From contig CAZSDU010000001.1 of NCBI GenBank assembly GCA_964605775.1, positions 248,001 to 312,000 on the forward strand: a stretch of 64,000 bases of DNA. The letters run 5' to 3'. This document shows, in pieces, positions 43,867 to 52,554 of this stretch. This DNA comes from CAZSDU01 sp964605775 (GTDB taxonomy: Bacteria > Bacteroidota > Bacteroidia > Bacteroidales > FEN-979). The notes below the pieces were generated by a model, which did not search any database, was not told where the DNA came from, and saw only the letters and a program-made list of their open reading frames with translations. A program made the translations under genes and the position numbers. Within the stretch, counting starts at the first letter, position 1; every line of letters starts with the position of its first letter.

Positions 43867-44643
43867 ATGGGTTTCCTCTTTCACGAAGTGATTTTTGGGC
43901 CGGTCAGGAGCAGGCGGTTAGGATTGTCCCTGGGTATCAACCTGCTTCCTTTACACTCAAAATTTTGTTCCTTTAATTGCATTTACTGTGAGTGCGGATG
44001 GACTCCTCCCGGACAGGAAAAAACTCCGTCACTTCCGGCCAGAGCAGAAGTTTACCATTACTTAGAAGAACGGCTGATCCAATTATCGAAAGAGGATTAT
44101 CTCCCGGATGCCCTGACTTTTGCCGGCAACGGAGAACCTACGCTTCATCCGGATTTCCCGGCCATCGTAGAGGACTGCCGGTTGCTGCGTAACAAGTATG
44201 CTCCCAAAGCCACAGTAGCAGTTTTATCCAATGCGAGCCGCATTTCAGATCCCCGGGTTTTTACTACGCTGAAACAACTCGACCAAAACATACTCAAACT
44301 GGATGCCGGGTCTGAGCCTCTCTTCCTCCTAATGAATAACCCGATGAGCCCGGTAAATTACCAGGAATTAATAGAAAATCTGATCAGGTTTGAGGGGAAG
44401 GTGATCATCCAAAGCATGTTCCTGCGCGGTGTTTTCCGAGGAGAAATCATTGATAATACAACAGATCAGGCTGTTTCGGATTGGATAGAACAGCTAAAAA
44501 TGATACGCCCTGAACAAGTCATGATCTATCCCATTGCCAGAGCCACTCCGGCACATCAGCTTGAAAAAATTCCCGTTTCCGAACTTCATGAGATTGCCGA
44601 AAAAGTGAAATCATCAGGATTAAAGGTCAGTGTATATTCTTAA
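43867..44643 (+). CDS. Radical SAM protein, COG0731-like
   Basis: I start at ATG 43867, because the longer frame reads back into the divergent polyprenyl synthase gene. This gives 258 residues. The [4Fe-4S]-SAM motif is C34-x3-C38-x2-C41 (CSFNCIYC). FGPVRSRRLGLSLGINLLP before it and TFAGNGEPTLHPDF after it are typical of the COG0731 group related to wybutosine-synthesis enzymes. The reaction is unknown; bacterial members are mostly uncharacterised. A repeat protein gene follows 14 bases downstream and is probably cotranscribed. Confidence 0.85.
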   Translation: MGFLFHEVIFGPVRSRRLGLSLGINLLPLHSKFCSFNCIYCECGWTPPGQEKTPSLPARAEVYHYLEERLIQLSKEDYLPDALTFAGNGEPTLHPDFPAIVEDCRLLRNKYAPKATVAVLSNASRISDPRVFTTLKQLDQNILKLDAGSEPLFLLMNNPMSPVNYQELIENLIRFEGKVIIQSMFLRGVFRGEIIDNTTDQAVSDWIEQLKMIRPEQVMIYPIARATPAHQLEKIPVSELHEIAEKVKSSGLKVSVYS

Positions 44644-44657
44644 TTCAACCGGATTCC

Positions 44658-45062
44658 ATGACAACACTGTATTTCCCGGCTAAAATCTGGCTTGCCCTGG
44701 GAGAAGCCATCACTGGCAATGAAGAGATTTCCACCTGGTTGCTGAAAAACGGTTATCCTGAAATTGCCGCATTGGCGCATGCCATCAGGGGAAGCGAAGA
44801 AGCAACGGCCTGGCTTTTCCAGAATAAGTTCTTTCATCTTGCAGCGCTGGATGCAGCCATTGATGAAAATGTCCAGGCTTATCAGTGGTTACAAAGAAAC
44901 AATCATCCGTTTTTCATTGTTTTTGCCGATGCCTGTCAGGCCAAACCCAAAGCCATACAGTGGTTTCATGAGAACAAACTGGAAACCATACTGATGATCG
45001 CCATAAAAATAAAAGCATTACGCGACAGTCACACTTTCGATTATCACAGGAAGCATTTCTGA
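44658..45062 (+). CDS. Small helical-repeat protein with exact 25-residue periodicity, unknown function
   Basis: The 134-residue protein has no signal peptide or membrane segment, so it should be cytoplasmic. It is built from four tandem 25-residue units without insertions. Tryptophans sit at 27, 52, 77 and 102, each in a W-[LF]-x-x-N motif with asparagines at 31, 56, 81 and 106. Each unit also has an alanine-rich helix such as ALAHAIRGSEEATAWL. The pattern suggests stacked two-helix repeats, perhaps a binding surface. I do not recognise the family. It follows the radical SAM gene by 14 bases, so it may be a partner. The first eight residues and the last 15 lie outside the repeats. Confidence 0.8.
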   Translation: MTTLYFPAKIWLALGEAITGNEEISTWLLKNGYPEIAALAHAIRGSEEATAWLFQNKFFHLAALDAAIDENVQAYQWLQRNNHPFFIVFADACQAKPKAIQWFHENKLETILMIAIKIKALRDSHTFDYHRKHF

Positions 45063-45072
45063 ATTCCGGGAT

Positions 45073-47757
45073 TTATCCGCACTTTGAATAACCGCAGCTT
45101 TTACAAACAAGGCAGCCTTCCTGGTAAACCAGGGCATTTTCTTCCTTGCATTTCGGGCAGGTTCGTTCGGCTGCTTTGGTGCCGTCGGGAATGAATTTTT
45201 TGAGGGCTCTTTCCACTCCGTTTTTCCAGGTGTTGATGGTATCCACCTCAAAGTGCAGTTTGGAAATGATGTTGACCACGAATGGCAGGGGCATTCCATG
45301 CCGCAGTATCCCGGAGATCAGCTTGGCATAATTCCAGTATTCCTTGGTAAAGGATCTGGAAAGCCCCTCAATCGTGATTTTATATCCCTGGCGGTCTTCA
45401 AACTGGAAGTCGTAACGGGAAGATACCCCGTCGGGGCGGGTTTTAACAATCCATCCCTTCTGTACCCATTGGGGAATCCAAAAGTCCTCGGCAAGACCGG
45501 TAAAAATCTCGTACGGACGTCCGTTAAGCAAGCCTACCACGGCAATCCATTTTTCGTATTCATTCTGAAACCGGACAATCTCGGCCTGGAGGCGATCCGG
45601 TCTGTGCGGGGCCTTGGTTTCGTGGAATTCGTTGGGGTCTTCCTTTTTATCTTTGGCTTCATTGTTTACCAGCACTCCGGCACGGGAACCGTCACGGTAA
45701 ACGGTCATGCCCTTGCAGCCGACTTTCCAGGCGGTTTCATAGATACTACTGATCAGTTCTTCCTTGGTTTCCTTGGGAACATTCACGGTTACGCTGATGG
45801 AGTGGTCAACCCATTTCTGGACGGCGCCCTGCATTTTAACTTTTGCCACCCAGTCAACATCGTTGGCTGTAGCCTTGTAAAAAGGAGATTGTTTGATAAT
45901 GGGTTTCAAATCCTTGTCATCCATATGCGACACTTCATCCACATTGTAACCGTTCACCTGCAGCCAGGTCACAAAATTATGGTGAAAGACATTGTATTCT
46001 TCCCAGGTATCGCCTACTTCATCGGTAAAGGTGATCACGACATTTTTATCGTTTGGATTGACCTTGCGACGGCGTTTGTAGGAAACGGCAAAAACCGGTT
46101 CCAGTCCTGAGGTGGTCTGGGTAAGGATGCTTACTGAGCCCGTGGGAGCGATCGTCAGCATGGCTACATTGCGGCGTCCATGCTTTTCCATTTCTTCATA
46201 TACATCCGGGGCGTTTTCTTTCAGTCTCAGGATAAAAGGGTTGTTTTTTTCGCGTTCAGTACTGTATAGCGGAAATGCGCCGCGTTCCCTGGCCATGATC
46301 ACAGAAGAACGATAAGCTTCAATGGTGAGTATTTTATGAACTTCCACAGAGAAATCGGTAGCGTCGTCGGATCCATAGCGGGTTCCCAGGGCGGCAAGCA
46401 TATCGCCTTCCGCGGTAATGCCGAAACCGGTGCGTCTTCCCTGTATTGCTTTTTCCTTGATGTTCAGCCAGAGTTGACGTTCACGTGATTTGATTTCTTC
46501 TTTTTCAGGATCTGAGTTGATCTTAGCCAGGATTTTATCGACCTTTTCCAGTTCCAGGTCAATGATATCGTCCATGATACGCTGGGCTTTATGGACATGT
46601 TTTATGAATAATTCGGAATCGAAACTGGCTTCAGGAGTGAACGGCTTGTCAACATAATGATAGAGGTTGATGGCCAGCAGCCGGCAACTGTCGTAAGTAC
46701 ATAGTGGAATTTCCCCGCAGGGATTCGTGGAAACGGTGCGAAAACCCAGGTCAGCATAGCAATCAGGCAGGGATTCGCGGATGATGGTATCCCAGAAGAG
46801 GATGCCGGGTTCGGCGGATTTCCAGGCATTATGAACAATTTTGCCCCAGAGGTCGCGGGCGCGGATCTTACGGGTTACGACAGGATTTGGTGAATCAATA
46901 GGGAAGCGCTGGGTGAATTCTCCATCTTCGACCACAGCCTTCATGAATTCATCGGTAATTTTCACCGAGATATTGGCACCCGTCACTTTACCTGCTTCCA
47001 GTTTGGCATCTATAAATTGTTCTGCATCGGGGTGAAGCACTGAAATGCTGAGCATCAGGGCTCCGCGGCGACCTTCCTGGGCGACTTCCCGGGTAGAATT
47101 GGAGTACCTTTCCATGAAAGGCACGATACCAGTCGAAGTCAGGGCGCTATTTTTAACAACACTGTGTTTCGGACGGATATGGGAAAGGTCATGGCCAACT
47201 CCACCCCTGCGTTTCATCAACTGCACCTGTTCCTCATCGGTTTTCATGATGGCGCCATAGGAATCAGAAGCGCCGTCGTTGCCAATCACGAAACAGTTCG
47301 AGAGGGATCCGATCTGGAAATCGTTTCCGATCCCTGCCATGGGACTTCCCTGAGGAACAATATACTTGAAATGCTGCATGAGCCCGAAGATTTCTTCTTC
47401 GCTCATGGGGTTGGGATATTTTCTTTCAACGCGGGCCAATTCACGGGCGATCCGGAGATGCATATCATCAGGAGTAAGCTCAAACAATTGTCCTTCCGAA
47501 TTCTTCAGCGCATATTTATTCACCCACACATTGGCGGCAAGACTATCACCATTAAAATATTTCGTTGACTCCTCCATCGCCTCAGCGAAAGTATAAGTCT
47601 TTCTTTCTTCCTTTTTTATACTGATTTTATCCTTCATTGTATCTTTCATCGCCAAATCGTCCAGCGAAACTTTGGGGCGTATCCGTTTCGCCAATACCTC
47701 ATCGTAATAATCAGATTTCGTTTCCTGATCTGTATTGACCATGGGGTTTTCTTCCAT
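45073..47757 (-). CDS. nrdJ: Adenosylcobalamin-dependent (class II) ribonucleotide reductase
   Basis: The 894-residue enzyme converts ribonucleotides to deoxyribonucleotides with B12 and needs no oxygen. Motifs are SLSNCFVIG with the first redox cysteine, TNPCGEIPLCTYDSCRL in the active site, and APTGSVSILTQTTSGLEP for phosphate binding. The C-terminal zinc-ribbon tail is CPKCKEENALVYQEGC followed by CKSCGYSKCG. The N-terminus lacks a clear ATP-cone. I see no cobalamin riboswitch upstream. It is a single gene. NrdJ plus QueG and MeaB implies B12 supply. Confidence 0.95.
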   Translation of the reverse strand: MEENPMVNTDQETKSDYYDEVLAKRIRPKVSLDDLAMKDTMKDKISIKKEERKTYTFAEAMEESTKYFNGDSLAANVWVNKYALKNSEGQLFELTPDDMHLRIARELARVERKYPNPMSEEEIFGLMQHFKYIVPQGSPMAGIGNDFQIGSLSNCFVIGNDGASDSYGAIMKTDEEQVQLMKRRGGVGHDLSHIRPKHSVVKNSALTSTGIVPFMERYSNSTREVAQEGRRGALMLSISVLHPDAEQFIDAKLEAGKVTGANISVKITDEFMKAVVEDGEFTQRFPIDSPNPVVTRKIRARDLWGKIVHNAWKSAEPGILFWDTIIRESLPDCYADLGFRTVSTNPCGEIPLCTYDSCRLLAINLYHYVDKPFTPEASFDSELFIKHVHKAQRIMDDIIDLELEKVDKILAKINSDPEKEEIKSRERQLWLNIKEKAIQGRRTGFGITAEGDMLAALGTRYGSDDATDFSVEVHKILTIEAYRSSVIMARERGAFPLYSTEREKNNPFILRLKENAPDVYEEMEKHGRRNVAMLTIAPTGSVSILTQTTSGLEPVFAVSYKRRRKVNPNDKNVVITFTDEVGDTWEEYNVFHHNFVTWLQVNGYNVDEVSHMDDKDLKPIIKQSPFYKATANDVDWVAKVKMQGAVQKWVDHSISVTVNVPKETKEELISSIYETAWKVGCKGMTVYRDGSRAGVLVNNEAKDKKEDPNEFHETKAPHRPDRLQAEIVRFQNEYEKWIAVVGLLNGRPYEIFTGLAEDFWIPQWVQKGWIVKTRPDGVSSRYDFQFEDRQGYKITIEGLSRSFTKEYWNYAKLISGILRHGMPLPFVVNIISKLHFEVDTINTWKNGVERALKKFIPDGTKAAERTCPKCKEENALVYQEGCLVCKSCGYSKCG

Positions 47758-48200
47758 GCTTATGTTATTAGTAGTAAATAATATTTTATTAATTTGCTGT
47801 TCCTATGAACACTACAATAAATTGTTCGGGGGCTTATTTGATGAGGCAATATACAACGAAGAAATATTTCAGGGCAATTTAGTTATTAACAGAAATGAAG
47901 CTTACATGTTAATTCGCTGACTTAAAAAAACATATCATTTGATAATTCAGGAGAAGTGGACTCCATCTTAGGTTTGCTTGATTTTAATCATCAAATAGCT
48001 GATTTTAAACAAATTACACGAAATCAAACGGATTGGATTCTCTGGCCTACGGTTTTTCCATCGATGAAACTCCACATTTCTTCAGTTTACCCTATTTAAC
48101 AACGTTTACACCCTGGCCTGTGTTCCTTTCATATACTTTGAATCTACTTCAGGGAACATTGATACATCCTAACCTGTAGGCATAACAAAAAATAAAGAAA
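47758..48200. other. Gene-free gap between nrdJ and the DUF4143 ATPase
   Basis: About 440 bases, AT-rich, with no convincing ORF, tRNA, riboswitch or known repeat. The longest frame (47735-47920, +) starts inside nrdJ and shows no family features. It may contain the nrdJ promoter, but no TAnnTTTG match is well placed for it. Confidence 0.5.
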
Positions 48201-48205
48201 TACAA

Positions 48206-48259
48206 TTATTCGTGCAATTAATTGTATCAACTCACACTTATTCGTGCGATAATTTGTAT
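48206..48259 (+). repeat. Two 22-bp direct repeats with 32-bp period upstream of the ATPase gene
   Basis: Both copies (48206-48227 and 48238-48259) begin TTATTCGTGC and end TTGTAT, with 3 mismatches. The period is close to three helical turns. The second copy runs into the -7 box at 48257. Copy one also forms a dyad, TACAATTA (48201-48208) with TAATTGTA (48219-48226). Confidence 0.8.
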
Positions 48260-48264
48260 ATTTG
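48257..48264 (+). promoter_or_regulatory. -7 box TATATTTG for the DUF4143 ATPase
   Basis: Exact TAnnTTTG, 14 bases before the ATG at 48279, overlapping the second 22-bp direct repeat. Confidence 0.55.
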
Positions 48265-48278
48265 CTCAAAATTATCGT

Positions 48279-49574
48279 ATGGAACGCCTTGCATTAGCAT
48301 CTCTGTCGAAATGGAAAAAGTCAAAGCGCAGGAAGCCATTGATCATCCAGGGAGCCAGGCAGGTAGGTAAAACCTGGCTCATGAAGGAATTTGGCAGGAG
48401 GGAATATGAGCAGGTCGCTTATATCAACTTCGAGTCTTGTGATTCACTGAAATCGATCTTCAAGGATAATTTTGATATCAGCCGACTGATCACCGCTTTT
48501 CAGATCGAGACCGGAGTTCAGATACGACCCGAAACCACGCTGATCATTCTTGATGAAGTCCAGGAAGCAGAAAAGGGGATCACCTCCCTGAAATATTTTT
48601 GCGAGACTGCTCCGGAGTATCATATCATGGCTGCTGGTTCATTGCTCGGGATCACCCTGCATGAAAAGACTTCGTTTCCGGTGGGTAAAGTGGATTTTTT
48701 GACCCTCTACCCTCTGACCTTCAATGAATTTTTATTGGCACTGGGGCAGGAACAGCTTTATGAGCTGCTTCAGCGCAATGACTGGCCGATGATTACGAGC
48801 TTTAAAGCAAAGCTTATAGGCCATCTCCGCCATTACTATTTCATAGGAGGCATGCCCGAGGCTGTTAGCGCGTTCATCAGTGAAAATGATTTTGATCAGG
48901 TCAGATCCATCCAGAAAAGCATTTTAACATCCTATGAGCATGATTTTTCAAAACATGCGCCGGCGGAAATCGTTCCCCGGATAAAACTATTGTGGCAATC
49001 CATTCCTAAACAATTATCAAAGGAGAATAAGAAGTTCATCTATGGGGTTGTAAAACAGGGAGGCAGAGCAAAGGAATTTGAACTGGCGCTGGCCTGGTTG
49101 ACGGATTGCGGCCTTGTGCACAAAATACAGCGCATCTCTAAAGCTGGCATTCCCTTGGTTGCTTACCAGGATCCTTCGGCATTCAAACTTTATTTGCTCG
49201 ATGTCGGACTGCTGTCTGCCATGGGTGGCCTGACTAAGCAAACCATTCTCCAGGGAAATTCAATCTTCAGCGAATTCAAAGGATCCCTTGCTGAGCAGTT
49301 TGTCCTTCAACACCTGAAAACCCGGCCATTCTTCCAGGTTTTCTATTGGTCATCAGATACCTCCATTGGAGAACTGGATTTTGTCATCCAGAATAACGAT
49401 CGGGTCATTCCGGTAGAAGTAAAAGCAGAGGAGAACCTGAAGGCAAAAAGCCTGAAATCATTTTTTGAAAAGTTCAACCCGACTATGTCTGTCAGGACCT
49501 CAATGTCAGATTATCGGGAAGAAAGCTGGCTGGTTAATGTTCCATTGTATGCCATTGATTCTTTCCCTTTCTGA
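48279..49574 (+). CDS. AAA ATPase with C-terminal DUF4143 domain
   Basis: The frame opens at 48222, but the promoter lies inside that extension, so I start at ATG 48279 (431 residues). Walker A is GARQVGKT at 25-32 and Walker B LIILDEVQ ends at D92-E93. MAAGSLLGI and GGMPEAVSAFI are typical of this ATPase group. The C-terminal DUF4143 part ends with GELDFVIQNNDRVIPVEVKAEE, resembling a PD-(D/E)XK nuclease-like core. These genes occur in many copies in Bacteroidota and archaea, and their role is not established; defence and toxin-antitoxin-like functions have been suggested. It stands alone. Confidence 0.9.
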   Translation: MERLALASLSKWKKSKRRKPLIIQGARQVGKTWLMKEFGRREYEQVAYINFESCDSLKSIFKDNFDISRLITAFQIETGVQIRPETTLIILDEVQEAEKGITSLKYFCETAPEYHIMAAGSLLGITLHEKTSFPVGKVDFLTLYPLTFNEFLLALGQEQLYELLQRNDWPMITSFKAKLIGHLRHYYFIGGMPEAVSAFISENDFDQVRSIQKSILTSYEHDFSKHAPAEIVPRIKLLWQSIPKQLSKENKKFIYGVVKQGGRAKEFELALAWLTDCGLVHKIQRISKAGIPLVAYQDPSAFKLYLLDVGLLSAMGGLTKQTILQGNSIFSEFKGSLAEQFVLQHLKTRPFFQVFYWSSDTSIGELDFVIQNNDRVIPVEVKAEENLKAKSLKSFFEKFNPTMSVRTSMSDYREESWLVNVPLYAIDSFPF

Positions 49575-49582
49575 ATCTGGAA

Positions 49583-49607
49583 CGGATCATAACAATCCGC
49601 ATTTTTC
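49583..49607 (+). terminator. Weak terminator after the DUF4143 ATPase
   Basis: Stem CGGAT (49583-49587)/ATCCG (49595-49599), followed by CATTTTT, 9 bases after the stop. The stem has only five pairs. Confidence 0.4.
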
Positions 49608-49684
49608 CTGATCCATGTAATCTTTCCTTCCAGTTCGTCTTTTCATAATCGCTTCTGTTTTTTTGGGGGAGCATAAAATTGCAA

Positions 49685-49722
49685 ATAAAAAAGGGTCTCA
49701 GTTTTTAAGTTCTGAAACCCTT
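49685..49722 (-). terminator. Terminator of tRNA-Lys
   Basis: Stem AAGGGTCTCAG (49691-49701) with CTGAAACCCTT (49712-49722), one mismatch. On the minus strand it is followed by a T-run ending in TTTTTTATTT. Confidence 0.75.
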
Positions 49723-49732
49723 GGCATTCCTG

Positions 49733-49805
49733 TCTCCCCGCCAGGACTCGAACCTGGGACCCATTGATTAAGAGTCAATTGCTCTACCAACTGAGCTACG
49801 GAGAG
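49733..49805 (-). tRNA. tRNA-Lys (anticodon CTT)
   Basis: A 73-base cloverleaf on the minus strand. Acceptor CTCTCCG pairs with CGGGGAG, discriminator A. The D arm is GCTC AGTTGGTA GAGC. The anticodon stem ATTGA/TCAAT holds loop CTCTTAA, giving anticodon CTT for codon AAG. The T arm is CCAGG TTCGAGT CCTGG. No CCA is encoded. A terminator lies 10 bases downstream. Confidence 0.95.
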
Positions 49806-49925
49806 CTTTGGGGCTGCAAAGATAGAAATTATTCGGGAAGCATTTAGCAGAAAGCAGAAAAAATTGATACCTTTGAAAAAGCAAAAGGCAGACGGCAAGT
49901 AAGAAACAGCAAAGGCCACTAACCC

Positions 49926-51101
49926 ATGGGAGAAAATCGGAGAAAATCGGCGCTGAACGTGATGGATGGGGTTGAACAACCTTCACAGATCAATGCCGAG
50001 CTGGTGGGTAAACTGAAATCAAAAAGGGTAAAAAAATTATCGGTTGAGGAGTATGTCAACGGTATTTTTTCAGGGAACCGCACCATCCTAAGCAAGGCCA
50101 TTACCCTGGTGGAAAGTTCCCTCCACAAAGACCAGGAAAAGTCCCAGGAAATCATCGATGCCTGTTTGAAACATCAGTCGGCTGCCGCCCATCGGCAGTC
50201 CACTACATCCAACATCCAACATACGGCTCCCCCATTACCTGCTCAATCCTTCCTCAGCCCCCCTTCTTCCTCCATTCGTATCGGCATCACAGGTGTTCCG
50301 GGAGTGGGAAAAAGTACCTTTATCGAAGCCCTGGGAACCCATTTAACGGCTCAGGGCCATAAACTGGCCGTATTAGCCATAGATCCCAGCAGTACACTTT
50401 CCAAAGGCAGCATACTGGGAGATAAAACCAGGATGGAAGAACTGGCTGTTGATCCGAATGCTTTTATCCGCCCTTCTCCCTCTGCAGGTTCACTGGGCGG
50501 CGTTGCCCGCAAAACCAGGGAAACCATTATTTTATGTGAAGCGGCAGGCTACGATGTGATTTTTGTCGAAACCGTCGGAGTGGGGCAATCTGAAACTTCT
50601 GTTCATGCCATGGTGGACTTCTTTTTATTGCTGATGCTGTCGGGAGCCGGAGATGAATTGCAGGGCATCAAGCGGGGAATTATAGAAATGGCAGATGCCA
50701 TTATCATCAACAAAGCCGATGGAGATAATCTGCTTAAAGCCCAAACGGCCAGGGCAGAGTATGCCCATGCCCTCCATCTTTTTCCTCCTTCAGCATCCGG
50801 CTGGATTCCCGTAGCCGACATCTGTTCGTCCAGAACCAAAATGGGGATAGACAATACCTGGAATATTATCCAGAAGCATCATCGCCTGATGTGTGAGAGC
50901 GGGTTTTTTATCCATAAAAGAAGGGAACAGAACAAACAGATTCTGATGGAAACAATCCAAGAAGGATTGAAACATCATTTTTTTTCCCGAAAAGACATCC
51001 AGTCTGAACTCCTGATCTTGGAAGAAAAAATTTCCGCGGGAAAAGTCAATCCTTACCAGGCAGCCCAAAAATTACTTGAGAAATACTATCATAACAGGTA
51101 A
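49926..51101 (+). CDS. meaB: Methylmalonyl-CoA mutase-associated GTPase MeaB
   Basis: The 391-residue G3E-family GTPase protects and loads B12 in methylmalonyl-CoA mutase. The N-terminal helical part has LSVEEYVNGIFSGNRTILSKAITLVESS. The P-loop is GVPGVGKST at 123-131. IDPSSTLSKGSILGDKTRM, ETVGVGQSE and NKADGDN complete the G motifs. Between about residues 84 and 115 there is a Ser/Pro/Gln-rich insertion of roughly 30 residues, encoded by repeat-like DNA, that the family normally lacks. No mutase gene is in the window. It starts 120 bases after the divergent tRNA-Lys. Confidence 0.93.
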   Translation: MGENRRKSALNVMDGVEQPSQINAELVGKLKSKRVKKLSVEEYVNGIFSGNRTILSKAITLVESSLHKDQEKSQEIIDACLKHQSAAAHRQSTTSNIQHTAPPLPAQSFLSPPSSSIRIGITGVPGVGKSTFIEALGTHLTAQGHKLAVLAIDPSSTLSKGSILGDKTRMEELAVDPNAFIRPSPSAGSLGGVARKTRETIILCEAAGYDVIFVETVGVGQSETSVHAMVDFFLLLMLSGAGDELQGIKRGIIEMADAIIINKADGDNLLKAQTARAEYAHALHLFPPSASGWIPVADICSSRTKMGIDNTWNIIQKHHRLMCESGFFIHKRREQNKQILMETIQEGLKHHFFSRKDIQSELLILEEKISAGKVNPYQAAQKLLEKYYHNR

Positions 51102-51121
51102 CGCATAGCGACAAAATCACA

Positions 51122-51697
51122 TTACGCTTGCATTGAGTTCAGAAAGTCAGCTATTTCTTCTATCGTCATGATTTTATCCACCTTATGCGCACGAATGGCG
51201 GCCCAAGGCATGGAGTCAACCTCTGCCGTTCCAGGGTCCTGAACAATGGTGGTGCCCCCCATTTCCTTAATCCTTTTTAAGCCTTTGCTTCCATCGTTAT
51301 TGGCCCCTGTAAGGATGATGCCGATGAGTTGATCGCGGTACGCGTCTGCTGCGGTTTCAAAGAGGACATCAATGGAAGGTCTCGCATAATTAACCCTTTC
51401 ATCGATGGTCAGGGAAAAAGTCCGATCTGGCTCTATCAGTAAATGATAGTTGGGAGGTGCCACATAGGCTTTCCCGGGCTCCGGTTTTATTTTTTCTTCG
51501 GCTTCCATGACTTCGATTTTATGCTGATCATTAAGGATATGTACAAGGTAGTTTTCTGCATCCGGACTGATATGTTGTACAATGATCACCGGCAGGCAGA
51601 ATGATGCGTTCAGCCTCATAAACAATCCCTTTAAGGCATTCAGGCCGCCCGCCGAAGATCCGATCACTACCGCCTGATATTGATTTCCTGTATTCAT
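51122..51697 (-). CDS. CheB-type methylesterase without receiver domain
   Basis: The 191-residue protein is a bare CheB catalytic domain. The likely triad is S15 (VIGSSAGGLNAL), H42 (VQHISPDAENY) and D135 (LTGANNDGSKGL). CheB removes methyl groups from glutamates of receptors or other signalling proteins. The lack of a receiver means no direct control by CheA. Its start overlaps the cheR stop by 4 bases. No chemoreceptor, CheA, CheW or flagellar gene is nearby, so a role outside classical chemotaxis is likely. Confidence 0.9.
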   Translation of the reverse strand: MNTGNQYQAVVIGSSAGGLNALKGLFMRLNASFCLPVIIVQHISPDAENYLVHILNDQHKIEVMEAEEKIKPEPGKAYVAPPNYHLLIEPDRTFSLTIDERVNYARPSIDVLFETAADAYRDQLIGIILTGANNDGSKGLKRIKEMGGTTIVQDPGTAEVDSMPWAAIRAHKVDKIMTIEEIADFLNSMQA

Positions 51698-52554
51698 GAG
51701 GGAAAGGGTGATAGATGATTTTTTTTGATATAGATCTTTTCTTTCCCGTTCAGCGGATCAAAATCAGGATAATGTGACGAAAACTGAAGACTTTCTTTTG
51801 ATCCCAGGCATAGAATGCCACCACCTGGAAGACTGTCCACAAAAAGTTGTATCACCCTGTCCTGCAAATGACGATCAAAATAGATCAGCACGTTACGGCA
51901 AATAACGAGGTTAACTTCTGCAAAGACACTATCGGTCACCAGATTATGGGTGGCAAAAACAATATTTTTTTTCAGTGTTTCCAGTAATTTTGCTTTTTCA
52001 TTACTGGCGGTATAATAATCTGAAAAAGATCCTTTTCCTCCTGATTTTTGATAGTTCAGGGTAAAATCTTTCATCCTGCTGACGGGGTAAAAACCTTCTT
52101 TTGCCTGGCCGATGATCATCGGGTTGAAGTCGGTGGCATATATCTGGGTTTTGTTGTACAGCCCTTCTTCTTTCAGCAAAATGGCCATGGAATAGACCTC
52201 TTCTCCGCTTGAGCATCCAGCATGCCAAATTTTTATGAATGAGAATTTCCTGATCAAAGGGATGACCTCTTCCCGTAAGGATTTATAAAACAGGGGATCC
52301 CGGAACATTTCGGTAACAGTGATGGAAAGATCCATGAGTAACAAATCAACAAATTTCGGGTTGTAGATGACCTCATGGATCATTTCAGAGATCGTTTTCA
52401 ATCCTGAATGCGCAAAGCGGTTCAGAATTCTTCTTTTGATATGAGCCTGGGAGTAATGGCGAAAATCATATCCGTATTTTTCAAAGATAGCCTCTTCTAC
52501 AAGCCGGATTTCTATATCCTGGTTTTCGAGGAATTCTTCCTGTTTTTTTTTCAT
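51694..52554 (-). CDS. CheR-type protein-glutamate methyltransferase
   Basis: The 286-residue protein has the CheR N-terminal helical domain (YGYDFRHYSQAHIKRRILNR) and the SAM-binding domain with IWHAGCSSGEEVYSMA. LVICRNVLIYFD is the conserved late motif. TEMFRDPLFYKSL matches the family TxFFR region. It should methylate glutamates on an unidentified partner. The start overlaps the terC stop and the end overlaps cheB, each by 4 bases, so terC-cheR-cheB form one coupled operon. Confidence 0.92.
   Translation of the reverse strand: MKKKQEEFLENQDIEIRLVEEAIFEKYGYDFRHYSQAHIKRRILNRFAHSGLKTISEMIHEVIYNPKFVDLLLMDLSITVTEMFRDPLFYKSLREEVIPLIRKFSFIKIWHAGCSSGEEVYSMAILLKEEGLYNKTQIYATDFNPMIIGQAKEGFYPVSRMKDFTLNYQKSGGKGSFSDYYTASNEKAKLLETLKKNIVFATHNLVTDSVFAEVNLVICRNVLIYFDRHLQDRVIQLFVDSLPGGGILCLGSKESLQFSSHYPDFDPLNGKEKIYIKKNHLSPFPS

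Noticed and set aside
45253..46110. 285-codon plus-strand frame inside nrdJ
   Set aside because: It is antisense to well-conserved class II reductase motifs and its translation shows no family features.
47735..47920. 61-codon plus-strand frame starting within nrdJ
   Set aside because: It begins antisense to the reductase N-terminus and has no recognisable domain or ribosome binding site.
47758..48200. Possible cobalamin riboswitch upstream of the B12-dependent reductase
   Set aside because: No B12-box-like sequence or matching stem was found on the minus strand.
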